Program-made: the position numbers and the translations under genes
In this document: positions 16,383-24,315 of the stretch, piece by piece
How the letters are laid out: each line of letters begins with the position of its first letter
How positions within the stretch are numbered: position 1 is the first letter of the stretch
Assembly (NCBI GenBank): GCA_017560285.1
Contig: JAFYOG010000160.1
Span: 1 to 31,541 of the forward strand
Source: Clostridia bacterium
GTDB taxonomy: Bacteria > Bacillota > Clostridia > Oscillospirales > CAG-382
Reading direction: 5' to 3'
DNA: 31,541 nucleotides
Notes under the pieces: generated by a model
Seen by the model: the letters and a program-made list of their open reading frames with translations, nothing else
The model's database searches: none
What the model was told of the DNA's origin: nothing

Positions 16383-17264
16383 TTATTCTCCCATCTTGCT
16401 TTTAAGAAAGCCAACCGCCATAAGTATATCTGCGTAAGGGTCTGCACCGCATTCCCGCTCGATGGTAAGGTAACCGTCGTAGCCGATATCCTCTAAAGCC
16501 TTAAGATATTCGTTAAAGGGAACGTTGCCCTCGCCAAGGGGAACCTCTAAGAAATAATCGGAAAGACGCAAATCCTCGATACCGCCCTCGGCAAAGAAGG
16601 TATAAACCTTGCGGGGGTCGATAATAAAGCCCTTGCCGTCCTTTGCGTGGGTGTGAACGATATAATCCTTAAGAATATGCACTGCGGCAACGGGGTCGTC
16701 GCCGGCGCACATAACAAGGTTTGCAGGGTCCATATTTACACCAAAGCCCTTGCTGTTTACGTCGTCAAGCAGCACCTTTAAGCGAGCCGCGGGCTCGGGG
16801 CCGGTTTCTACCGCAAAGGTAACGCCCAAAGAAGCGGCGTATTCGCCTATTTCGCGGCAGGCGGAAAGCATATTTTTGTATGCCTCGCATTCTTTATCTG
16901 CCTTAAGAATATCGTTTTTATCCTCGGGCACTACGCCGATATGGGTGGTAACCACCTTGGTTCCCAATTTTACAGCCAAATCTGCCGCCGCCTTAGATGC
17001 AGGCACCTTCCAAGCGTTTTCATCGGCACGTTCAAAGCCGTGGCCGCCGAAATCGCTGCAGATTGCAGAAATTTCCAAGCCGTATTTTTCTAATAAGCCC
17101 CGCACGCGGGCTACCTTTTCGTCATCGAAGGTATCGTACTTCATTTCGCCGTTTACAACGTAAAGCTGAATCCCCTGTGCGCCAACCTCTGCCGCCTTTG
17201 CAAGGGCAGATTCGAAGGGAAGAAGGAAGGAATCGGTAATAACGCCTATTTTAAATGTTTTCAT
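16383..17264 (-). CDS. Sugar phosphate isomerase/epimerase (TIM barrel)
   Basis: A 293-residue xylose-isomerase-like TIM barrel of the AP-endonuclease-2/IolE-type superfamily. Likely metal ligands are Glu in FAVETGPEP, Asp in GVNMDPANL, His in VHTHAKD and the final Glu in LTIERECG, in the expected order. Members isomerise or epimerise free or phosphorylated sugars, or dehydrate inosose; the substrate is not readable. GAGGT lies upstream of the ATG, and the gap to the preceding gene is 23 bases. The oxidoreductase that follows probably shares the pathway. Confidence 0.87.
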   Translation of the reverse strand: MKTFKIGVITDSFLLPFESALAKAAEVGAQGIQLYVVNGEMKYDTFDDEKVARVRGLLEKYGLEISAICSDFGGHGFERADENAWKVPASKAAADLAVKLGTKVVTTHIGVVPEDKNDILKADKECEAYKNMLSACREIGEYAASLGVTFAVETGPEPAARLKVLLDDVNSKGFGVNMDPANLVMCAGDDPVAAVHILKDYIVHTHAKDGKGFIIDPRKVYTFFAEGGIEDLRLSDYFLEVPLGEGNVPFNEYLKALEDIGYDGYLTIERECGADPYADILMAVGFLKSKMGE

Positions 17265-17287
17265 AATTTTACCTCTTTAAAGATTTA

Positions 17288-17761
17288 TCAAACAAGCATT
17301 TCGAACACACCGTACGCAGTGTAATACAAAGTAAGAATTATTGCACCTGCGGAAACAACGCCGCAAGCAATGGGAAGAAAGCTTTTTCTAAGCTTTAAGC
17401 CAAGGGTTATGGCTATTAACGCCCCTGTCCAAGCACCGGTGCCGGGCAACGGGATTGCCACAAAAAGGAACAAGCCCCAAAACAGCGCTTTTTGCGCGCC
17501 TGACTTCATTTTTGCAACCTTTTTTTCGCCCATTTCCAATATTTTACGGAAGGGCTTGCCGAATTTGGGGAACTTTGCAAGCCAATTTAATACCTTGCCG
17601 CCGAAAATTATTAAAAACGGAACCGGCAATATGTTGCCTATAACCGAAAGCAGGGTTACCGCAACGACGTCGCCGCCGTTTGCCAAGCCGTAAGGGATAG
17701 CCCCGCGAAGCTCGATAATGGGGACCATGCTTATTAAAAACGTTACGATATAATTCAACAT
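17288..17761 (-). CDS. COG2426 small membrane protein (putative small multidrug export family)
   Basis: A 157-residue membrane protein. The N-terminal SMVPIIELRGAIPYGLA is typical of the COG2426/Sm_multidrug_ex family, whose transport role is only putative. About four hydrophobic segments are visible (roughly 3-20, 28-52, 85-113, 125-150), with a basic loop at about 60-85. The start follows the cohesin-dockerin gene stop by 13 bases, inside the same operon. Its job in a dockerin operon is unclear. Confidence 0.82.
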   Translation of the reverse strand: MLNYIVTFLISMVPIIELRGAIPYGLANGGDVVAVTLLSVIGNILPVPFLIIFGGKVLNWLAKFPKFGKPFRKILEMGEKKVAKMKSGAQKALFWGLFLFVAIPLPGTGAWTGALIAITLGLKLRKSFLPIACGVVSAGAIILTLYYTAYGVFEMLV

Positions 17762-17774
17762 ACTTTATCGCTTA

Positions 17775-19046
17775 TTAAATAGTGTAGGTGCCGAAATATG
17801 CACGCTTTAACAACAAATAATCTCTTGCATCTATTTTGCCGTTGCCGTTAATATCTGCAACAGACATTTGGCACTGAAGCGTATAGGTGCCGAAGTAGGC
17901 ACGCTTTAACAGCAAATAGTCTCTTGCATCTATTTTGCCGTTCATATTTACGTCGCCAACGGTGCCTTTATCGGGGTCGGGATTTAAATCGGGTTCGGGC
18001 TCGGGGCTTTCTTCGGGGTTGTTACCGCCGATAAACACGGGTTCTTCGCCGGGCTCGTAAACAGCAAAAGCGGCGCGTACAAGGTCGTTAATTTCGTTGG
18101 TTCTGCCTGCAGATTCGATGTTGATGTTGTAAATAGAAACCTGCATTCCAAGCTCTACGGTTGCTTTAAAATCGGAATAATCGTCGCTGTTAAGCCGATG
18201 AACGCCTATAAGGAAGCTTCCCTTGGGGATTTTCACCTTGGATTTATCGGTGTTTTTAACGTCTACGTAATCGATAATACCGTCGAGACCCGCAATAAGA
18301 ATTGCATAGTTCTTCATTGCGCTTTGGTTAAATTGATCGTCGCAGAACGCCTTTACGTATTCGCCAACGGTATAATCCTTGCTGGCGGCATAAAAGATAA
18401 CGTTGTTAACGTCGTTACGGTAGCCTGCCACGTGCAAGGGAATTGTATCGGAAGGAACGGGTGCGTTAACCGCGGGCTGAACCGCATAGCGCACGACGAT
18501 ATCCTCTACCTCTGCATCGCAATAGGTTTGCATATCGGAATTATATGCGCGGAAGTTCTTTATTTGGAACTTAATATTGTTTACGCGGCAGGATTTTTTT
18601 ACAAGGAAGGGGATTTTTATAACCAAGGAATCGTTATCTACAAAAGTGCCTGCACCCGAAACCAAATCGCTAAAAGCAAGCGTATATTTTGCGGCAGAGG
18701 TATCCAAGGTGCCCACACCCTCCCAGCTGGCAGGGTTAACGCTTATAAGCTTGGTAAAATCGAAAGCGTCGTTATCGCTGTCGTTTGCCGCCTTGGTAAC
18801 GGGGTCTACCTTGCTTTTTTCGTAATATAAATCGAACTCGATGGCAGAAACGCCGTCGTTTAAGCCAAAGTTAATATCCCGCAGGGATATGGTTACGCTA
18901 ATTTGACGTTCGGGGTTGTAATTTTTAGTAGAATCACCGGTATATACGGTAAAGGATTTTGTGTTATCGAGTTTTGATGCCGAAACCGATATACACAACG
19001 GCAACAGCATAAGCGCCGCCATAATTATTGCCAATAATTTTTTCAT
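17775..19046 (-). CDS. Secreted cohesin-like protein with C-terminal dockerin pair
   Basis: A 423-residue exported protein. Residues 1-23 are a signal peptide. Residues about 30-190 look like a cohesin or carbohydrate-binding beta sandwich (QISVTISLRD, GVSAIEFDLYYEKSKV, LVIKIPFLVKKSC). A middle module (about 200-330) contains NNVIFYAAS, IIDYVDVK and IPKGSFLIGVH, reminiscent of modules with the IPxGGFVxSGHG motif in clostridial surface proteins. After an acidic Pro-rich linker come two nearly identical dockerin repeats (about 364-390 and 397-423) with intact calcium loops (DVNMNGKIDARD, DINGNGKIDARD). It heads the five-gene operon. Cohesin and dockerin on one chain is unusual; the cohesin call is structural resemblance only. 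Confidence 0.78.
   Translation of the reverse strand: MKKLLAIIMAALMLLPLCISVSASKLDNTKSFTVYTGDSTKNYNPERQISVTISLRDINFGLNDGVSAIEFDLYYEKSKVDPVTKAANDSDNDAFDFTKLISVNPASWEGVGTLDTSAAKYTLAFSDLVSGAGTFVDNDSLVIKIPFLVKKSCRVNNIKFQIKNFRAYNSDMQTYCDAEVEDIVVRYAVQPAVNAPVPSDTIPLHVAGYRNDVNNVIFYAASKDYTVGEYVKAFCDDQFNQSAMKNYAILIAGLDGIIDYVDVKNTDKSKVKIPKGSFLIGVHRLNSDDYSDFKATVELGMQVSIYNINIESAGRTNEINDLVRAAFAVYEPGEEPVFIGGNNPEESPEPEPDLNPDPDKGTVGDVNMNGKIDARDYLLLKRAYFGTYTLQCQMSVADINGNGKIDARDYLLLKRAYFGTYTI
17782..17942. repeat. Duplicated dockerin-coding repeat
   Basis: Two 62-base units (17782-17843 and 17881-17942, period 99) agree at 57 of 62 positions by my count. They encode the two KIDARDYLLLKRAYFGTYT dockerin repeats. 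The 18-base core TAGGTGCCGAAATATGC also occurs in the other dockerin gene (about 15069-15085). Confidence 0.85.
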
Positions 19047-19112
19047 ACCGAATAGCCTTTCGTTTTTTTATTTTTGTGCCCAATTACAAAAAATCGGCAT
19101 ATACTCGGTTTG

Positions 19113-19141
19113 ATTTTAACAAAATAAACATAAAAGGTCAA
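19113..19141 (-). promoter_or_regulatory. Sigma-A promoter of the dockerin operon
   Basis: On the minus strand: TTGACC (19136-19141), 17-base spacer, TAAAAT (19113-19118). The start site would be near 19106, giving a leader of about 60 bases before the ATG at 19046. Confidence 0.65.
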
Positions 19142-19181
19142 TAGCAACTTTTAATTTTTATCTGTTTTTTACTGTTATTTA

Positions 19182-19210
19182 TTGTAATTTATATTTTTTT
19201 ATAGTATAAT
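19182..19210 (+). promoter_or_regulatory. Sigma-A promoter of murB-whiA-dnaE
   Basis: TTGTAA (19182-19187), 17-base spacer, perfect TATAAT (19205-19210). The start site would be near 19217, about 35 bases before the murB ATG. Confidence 0.65.
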
Positions 19211-19251
19211 GACAATGAATTAATTTATCTATTATGGGAGTGTGCGCCTAT

Positions 19252-20115
19252 ATGAACTGCACCTTGCTTGAAAACGCAAATCTGGCACAATATTGCTCGA
19301 TGAAAACCGGCGGCAATGCAAAATACGTAGCGTTGCCTAAAAACGAGGAAGAATTGATATATGCAATAAGCTTTTTCCATCGGTGTAACGAAAAATACGT
19401 GGTTGTGGGAAATTGCTCTAATTTGCTTTTTACCGACGATGGCTTTGACGGCGGGGTTATTATTCTTACCGCAATGCGGGGCATTTCGTTTAAAGACGGA
19501 ATTATTACCGCCAACTGCGGCGAAAGCCTTTCTGCCTTGGCTAAATGCGCCCTTGATAACGGCGTTACCGGTATGGAATTTTGCTACGGCATTCCCGGCA
19601 CCGTAGGCGGCGCAATATATATGAACGCAGGGGCATACGGCGGCGAAATTTGCCAATGCTTTATAAAGGGCAGGTTTTTGGACGAAAGCCTTAATATTGT
19701 TACCCTTTCTAACGAGGAATTGGATTTTTCTTACCGCAACAGCCTTTTGCAACGAAAGAATTTGCTGTTTTTAAGCGGCGAATTTAAGGGTGAAAGCGGA
19801 GATAAAGCCGCTATCCGCGCAAGAATGGACGAACTTATGTCGGCGCGGAAATCCAAGCAGCCCTTGGAATACCCAAGCTGCGGAAGCACCTTTAAGCGCC
19901 CGCCCAACAATTTTGCAGGAGCATTGATAGAGCAATGCGGGCTTAAGGGCTATACCATAGGCGGGGCACAGGTTTCGGAAAAGCACGCAGGGTTCGTTAT
20001 AAATATCGGCAACGCTACCTCGGCAGACGTGCTTAACCTTATGGATTACGTTACCGCAACGGTGCTTGAAAAAACAGGCGTAAAATTAGAGCCGGAAATA
20101 AGAGTGATAAGATAA
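19252..20115 (+). CDS. murB: UDP-N-acetylenolpyruvoylglucosamine reductase MurB
   Basis: FAD enzyme that makes UDP-MurNAc with NADPH, second committed step of peptidoglycan precursor synthesis in the cytoplasm. It shows MKTGGNAKYVALP and VVGNCSNLLF of the FAD-binding domain, then GGAIYMNAGAYGGEI, and the catalytic serine in SCGSTFKRP. The C-terminal EPEIRVI carries the conserved glutamate. I chose the ATG at 19252 (287 residues) because GGGAG lies 11 bases upstream; an ATG at 19234 has no ribosome binding site. It overlaps whiA by one base (TAATG). Confidence 0.95.
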   Translation: MNCTLLENANLAQYCSMKTGGNAKYVALPKNEEELIYAISFFHRCNEKYVVVGNCSNLLFTDDGFDGGVIILTAMRGISFKDGIITANCGESLSALAKCALDNGVTGMEFCYGIPGTVGGAIYMNAGAYGGEICQCFIKGRFLDESLNIVTLSNEELDFSYRNSLLQRKNLLFLSGEFKGESGDKAAIRARMDELMSARKSKQPLEYPSCGSTFKRPPNNFAGALIEQCGLKGYTIGGAQVSEKHAGFVINIGNATSADVLNLMDYVTATVLEKTGVKLEPEIRVIR

Positions 20116-20792
20116 TGTCTTTTTCTTCGGATATAAAGCAACAATTAACCGACGCAGCGCCCAAAAAGCAATGCTGTGCCGATGCGGTAAACGCAGGCAA
20201 GGAGCTTGCTCCCTTTTTGCAAGGCTGCGATAAAGATGCAGGTATGTATTTGCGGGGCGTGTTTTTAAAATACGGCAGTATAAGCGCGCCGGGCAGGAAC
20301 TTTATGCTTTCTTTTTCGTTACCCAACGAGGAAGCCACCCAAACCGTTTTTGATATGCTTTGCGATTGGGGTATGGAGCCGAAGCAATCGGTGCGCCGCG
20401 GGAAGCCGATTATTTATTTTAAAGCCGCCGAAAGCATAGAGGACGTTTTGTCGTTTATGGGCGCTACAAAAGCGGCGTTGGATATTATAAACACCACCAT
20501 TTTAAACGACGTACGAAATAATATGAACCGCATTTGCAACGCCGAAACCGCAAATATGGACCGCACCGCAAAGGCGGCGGCAGAGCAATGCGAGGCTATT
20601 AAGACCATTATAAAATACGGCGCGTTGCAAAACCTGCCTGCCGAGCTTAGAGAATGCGCCGAAATTAGGCTTGCCAACCCCGATATGAGCTTGGCGCAGA
20701 TACGCAACCTGCTAAGCGCGCCGGTTAGTAAATCCGGCTTGAACCACAGGTTCAGAAAGCTTATAGAAATAGCGGAATCATATAACTTTTAA
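20115..20792 (+). CDS. whiA: WhiA-type DNA-binding protein, short form
   Basis: WhiA links division and chromosome functions in Gram-positives. This copy has a LAGLIDADG-like domain (YLRGVFLKYGSIS, residues about 44-57, to about 150) and the C-terminal helix-turn-helix with LRECAEIRLANPDMSLAQI and SKSGLNHRFRKL. The segment ILNDVRNNMNRICNAETAN is diagnostic. At 225 residues it is much shorter than the usual 300 or more. The N-terminal start motif FSSDIKQQL and CC pair are kept, but most of the first domain is missing. The usual neighbours rapZ and yvcK are absent between murB and whiA. Confidence 0.85.
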   Translation: MSFSSDIKQQLTDAAPKKQCCADAVNAGKELAPFLQGCDKDAGMYLRGVFLKYGSISAPGRNFMLSFSLPNEEATQTVFDMLCDWGMEPKQSVRRGKPIIYFKAAESIEDVLSFMGATKAALDIINTTILNDVRNNMNRICNAETANMDRTAKAAAEQCEAIKTIIKYGALQNLPAELRECAEIRLANPDMSLAQIRNLLSAPVSKSGLNHRFRKLIEIAESYNF

Positions 20793-20816
20793 ATTTTTAC
20801 GGAGACGAACGGGTAT

Positions 20817-23800
20817 ATGGGCTTTGTTCATTTACATTTACATACCGAATACAGCCTGCTTGACGGCGAATGCCGTATAAGCCAGATACCCCAACGTCTT
20901 TTGGATATTGGGCAAACCGCCTGCGCCATAACCGACCACGGCGTTATGTACGGCACGGTAGAATTTTTTAAAGCCTGCAAGGCTAACGGCATAAAGCCCA
21001 TTATAGGCTGCGAGGTTTACGTTGCCCCCAGAGGGATGGAGCAAAAGGATAGGCTTTTAGACAGCGATTATTCCCACCTTGTGCTTTTGGCAAAGGATGC
21101 CGAGGGCTATAAAAACCTTGTTTCTATCGTTTCCAAGGCGTTTACGGCAGGCTTTTACCAAAAGCCCCGCACCGATATAGAAACCCTTACCAAGCATTCC
21201 CAAGGGTTAATTGCTCTCTCGGGCTGTATTTCGGGCAGTATCCCCAAGGCTATTCTTGCCAAGGATATGTCGTTAGCGCGGGAACGGATTATTATTTTCA
21301 GCCGCATTTTCGGCAAGGATAATTTTTATTTAGAGCTTCAGCGCCACGGTATAGAGGCGCAGGAGGAGGTTAACCGCGCCTTGGTTAACTTTTCTAAGGA
21401 ATTGGATTTGCCCTTGGTTGCCACCAACGACGTGCATTACACCCAAAGAAGCGATGCTTCGGTGCAAAAGCTGCTTACCGCCATTGCCACCGCAAGCACG
21501 TTGGAGGACAATAAGCTGCAAATGGAAGGCAGCGAGCATTATATTAAAACCGAAGCGGAAATGCGCGCTCTTTTTGCCGACGTTCCCCAAGCGGTTGACA
21601 ACACCGTAAAAATTGCGGATTGCTGTAATTTTGAATTCGATTTCGAAAATATGCATCTTCCCGCCTTCCGTGCGCCTGCACCCTATAATGCAGAAAGCTA
21701 TTTAAAAAAGCTTTGCCAAGAGGGGTTAGCCGATTTGCAGGGCAAGGGCAGGCTTAAGGCAGATATAGCCGAATATACCGCCCGTATGGAATACGAGCTT
21801 TCGGTTATACACAAAATGGGCTTTGACGATTATTTGCTTATCGTATGGGATTTTGTTAACTATGCAAGAACAAAAGGCATTCCCGTTGGCCCCGGCAGAG
21901 GCAGTGCGGTTGGCTGTCTTTGCGCTTACGTGCTTGGAATTACACAGGTTGACCCATTTGAATTCGGTTTAATTTTCGAACGGTTTCTTAACCCCGAAAG
22001 GGTTAGTATGCCTGATATAGATATAGATTTTTGCGACGAACGCCGTTTAGAGGTAATAGATTACGTTACCGAAAAATACGGCAAGGCTCACGTTGCCCAG
22101 ATTATTACCTTTGGTACCCTTGCCTGCCGTATGGCAGTGCGGGATACGGGCAGAGCCTTGGGTATGTCTTATGCCGCCGTTGACGAAATTGCAAAGCTTA
22201 TACCCAAATATAACGGCGTAACCTTGGAAGCCGCATTGGCAGAAAGCCCCGAGTTAAAGCGCCGATATAACGACGACCCCGAGGCAAAGCGGCTGTTGGA
22301 TTTTGCCGCCAAGCTTGAGGGCAGACCCCGCAATTCTTCTACCCACGCAACGGGGGTTGTTATTACCGATAAGCCCCTTACCAACTATCTTCCCTTAGCG
22401 GTTAACGACAGCGCCACCGTAACCCAATTTACAATGAACACCGTTGCCGATTTGGGGTTGCTTAAGATAGACTTTTTGGGGTTGCGCTTTCTATCTATAA
22501 TTCACAACGCAGAGCAGGAAATAAAAAAGACCCACCCCGAATTTTCGGCAGAGGATATACCCTTTAACGACCAAGCCACCTTCGAAATGCTATCTAAAGG
22601 CAAGGCGTTGGGTCTGTTTCAGCTTGAAAGCGAGGGTATGCGCAGGCTGTTAACCAAGCTAAAGCCCAAAAATATCGAGGATATAGTATCGGTAATATCC
22701 CTTTACCGCCCCGGACCTGCGCTTTCCATAGACAGCTTTTTAAAGAACCGTATACGCCCCCAAGAGATAGAATACGCAGATAAAAGGCTTGCCCCCGTTT
22801 TGGATACCACCTGCGGTGTTATTCTTTACCAAGAGCAGGTTATGCAAATCTGCCGCAGCTTGGCGGGCTATTCCTACGGCAGAGCCGACCTTGTGCGCCG
22901 TGCCATGGCAAAAAAGAAGGCAGACGCCATGGAAAAGGAAAAGGATATTTTTATAAACGGTGCCACCCAAAACGGTGTGAGCAAGGAGGTTGCGGTTGAA
23001 ATTTTCGACCGTATGAGCGAATTTGCAAAATATGCCTTTAACAAAAGCCACGCCGCGGCCTATGCCGTTGTTTCTTACAAAACCGCATATCTTAAATGCC
23101 ATTACCCCATAGAATATATGTGCTCGTTGCTTAGCACGGTTATGGGAAGGCAGGATAAGGTTCAGGAATATATCGACGATTGCGCCGATATGGGCATAAA
23201 GCTTTTGCCCCCCGACGTTAACCGCAGCTTTGGCGATTTTGCCGCCGAGGGCAGTAATATACGCTTTGGGCTTGCGGCGATAAAGAATGTGGGCGGATTA
23301 TTTGCCCAACGGGTTATTGACCAAAGAACCCGAAAGCCCTTTAGAAGCATAGAGGATTTTTTAGAGCGTTGCTCGCAATACGGCAGTGTAAAATCCTTCG
23401 AATCGCTTATTACCGCAGGTGCATTGGATTGCTTTGGGCTAAAGCGAAGCCATATGCTGGCGGGGATTTCTGCCGCGCTGGACGACGTTTCAAAAAACCG
23501 CAACCGCAATTCCGAGGGGCAGTTAAGCCTTTTCGGCGGCGACAGCGGAATAGAGGAAAGCGCATTTATGTTCCCGAAATGCGACCTGCCGGAGCTTTAT
23601 AAAAGCCAGATGCTTTCGGGCGAAAAGGAAATGACAGGGCTTTATTTTTCGGGGCACCCATTAGACGGCTACGGCGATATTCAGCAAAAAATAGGTGCAA
23701 CCAACACCAAAGAGCTGTTTAATTTGCTTTCGGAAGACAAAATTTCGAAAAAAGATTTAATAAAAATTATCGGTCTTGTAACAAAAAAGCGGCAGAAGGT

Positions 23801-24290
23801 TACAAAAAAGAATGATATAATGGCGTTTGTAACCGTAGAGGACGAATTCGGCAAGGCGGATATAGTTGTGTTCCCCACCCTTTACGCGCAAATAGGCGGG
23901 CTTATTACCGAAAACAGCGTTTTGGTGTTTACGGGCAACGCCGAGCTTAAAGAGGGCTACAGCGAAAGCGGCGAGGATGCAGAGGATACGGTTACCCTGC
24001 TGGCAAAATCGGTTTTAACCCCACAGCAGGCAGAAAAGGATTTGGCAACCCAAGACATACCCGATGAAAACGAAAAATCCCTTTATATAAAGGTTACCGA
24101 GGAAAACGCCTTCCGTCTTGACGATGCGTTGGCGCTGGCGGCGGCGACCAAGGGCGGCGCAAAGATTTTGGTTTATTTCGAAGCCGAAAAGAAATTGCGC
24201 TTAGCCACAGGCAAGCTTGCCCGTATTGACGAAAGGCTTTTGGCACAGCTAAAGGCTGTTATGGGCGACGGAAATATAGCGGTAAAATAA
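20817..24290 (+). CDS. dnaE: DNA polymerase III alpha subunit DnaE
   Basis: Replicative polymerase chain of the DnaE type. It opens with the PHP domain motif HLHLHTEYSLLDG, then has the active-site stretch GPGRGSAVGC and PDIDIDFCDERR (D400 and D402) with the third aspartate in LLKIDFLGL (about residue 550). Helix-hairpin-helix and OB-fold segments follow, the latter at about 975-1070 (IIGLVTKKRQKVTKKND, FVTVEDEFGKADIVVFP). The 1157-residue length is normal for DnaE1. It lies 24 bases after whiA with a GGAG some 13 bases before the ATG. Clostridia often also carry PolC, which is not in this window. Confidence 0.97.
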   Translation: MGFVHLHLHTEYSLLDGECRISQIPQRLLDIGQTACAITDHGVMYGTVEFFKACKANGIKPIIGCEVYVAPRGMEQKDRLLDSDYSHLVLLAKDAEGYKNLVSIVSKAFTAGFYQKPRTDIETLTKHSQGLIALSGCISGSIPKAILAKDMSLARERIIIFSRIFGKDNFYLELQRHGIEAQEEVNRALVNFSKELDLPLVATNDVHYTQRSDASVQKLLTAIATASTLEDNKLQMEGSEHYIKTEAEMRALFADVPQAVDNTVKIADCCNFEFDFENMHLPAFRAPAPYNAESYLKKLCQEGLADLQGKGRLKADIAEYTARMEYELSVIHKMGFDDYLLIVWDFVNYARTKGIPVGPGRGSAVGCLCAYVLGITQVDPFEFGLIFERFLNPERVSMPDIDIDFCDERRLEVIDYVTEKYGKAHVAQIITFGTLACRMAVRDTGRALGMSYAAVDEIAKLIPKYNGVTLEAALAESPELKRRYNDDPEAKRLLDFAAKLEGRPRNSSTHATGVVITDKPLTNYLPLAVNDSATVTQFTMNTVADLGLLKIDFLGLRFLSIIHNAEQEIKKTHPEFSAEDIPFNDQATFEMLSKGKALGLFQLESEGMRRLLTKLKPKNIEDIVSVISLYRPGPALSIDSFLKNRIRPQEIEYADKRLAPVLDTTCGVILYQEQVMQICRSLAGYSYGRADLVRRAMAKKKADAMEKEKDIFINGATQNGVSKEVAVEIFDRMSEFAKYAFNKSHAAAYAVVSYKTAYLKCHYPIEYMCSLLSTVMGRQDKVQEYIDDCADMGIKLLPPDVNRSFGDFAAEGSNIRFGLAAIKNVGGLFAQRVIDQRTRKPFRSIEDFLERCSQYGSVKSFESLITAGALDCFGLKRSHMLAGISAALDDVSKNRNRNSEGQLSLFGGDSGIEESAFMFPKCDLPELYKSQMLSGEKEMTGLYFSGHPLDGYGDIQQKIGATNTKELFNLLSEDKISKKDLIKIIGLVTKKRQKVTKKNDIMAFVTVEDEFGKADIVVFPTLYAQIGGLITENSVLVFTGNAELKEGYSESGEDAEDTVTLLAKSVLTPQQAEKDLATQDIPDENEKSLYIKVTEENAFRLDDALALAAATKGGAKILVYFEAEKKLRLATGKLARIDERLLAQLKAVMGDGNIAVK

Positions 24291-24315
24291 CCCGATTCCG
24301 AAAGGAGTTATAAAT

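Noticed and set aside
17782..17942. Repeat pair as a CRISPR or mobile element
   Set aside because: The two units are in frame within a coding region and encode dockerin repeats.
18198..18830. A 210-residue plus-strand open frame
   Set aside because: It is antisense to the cohesin-dockerin gene, with no ribosome binding site or domain.
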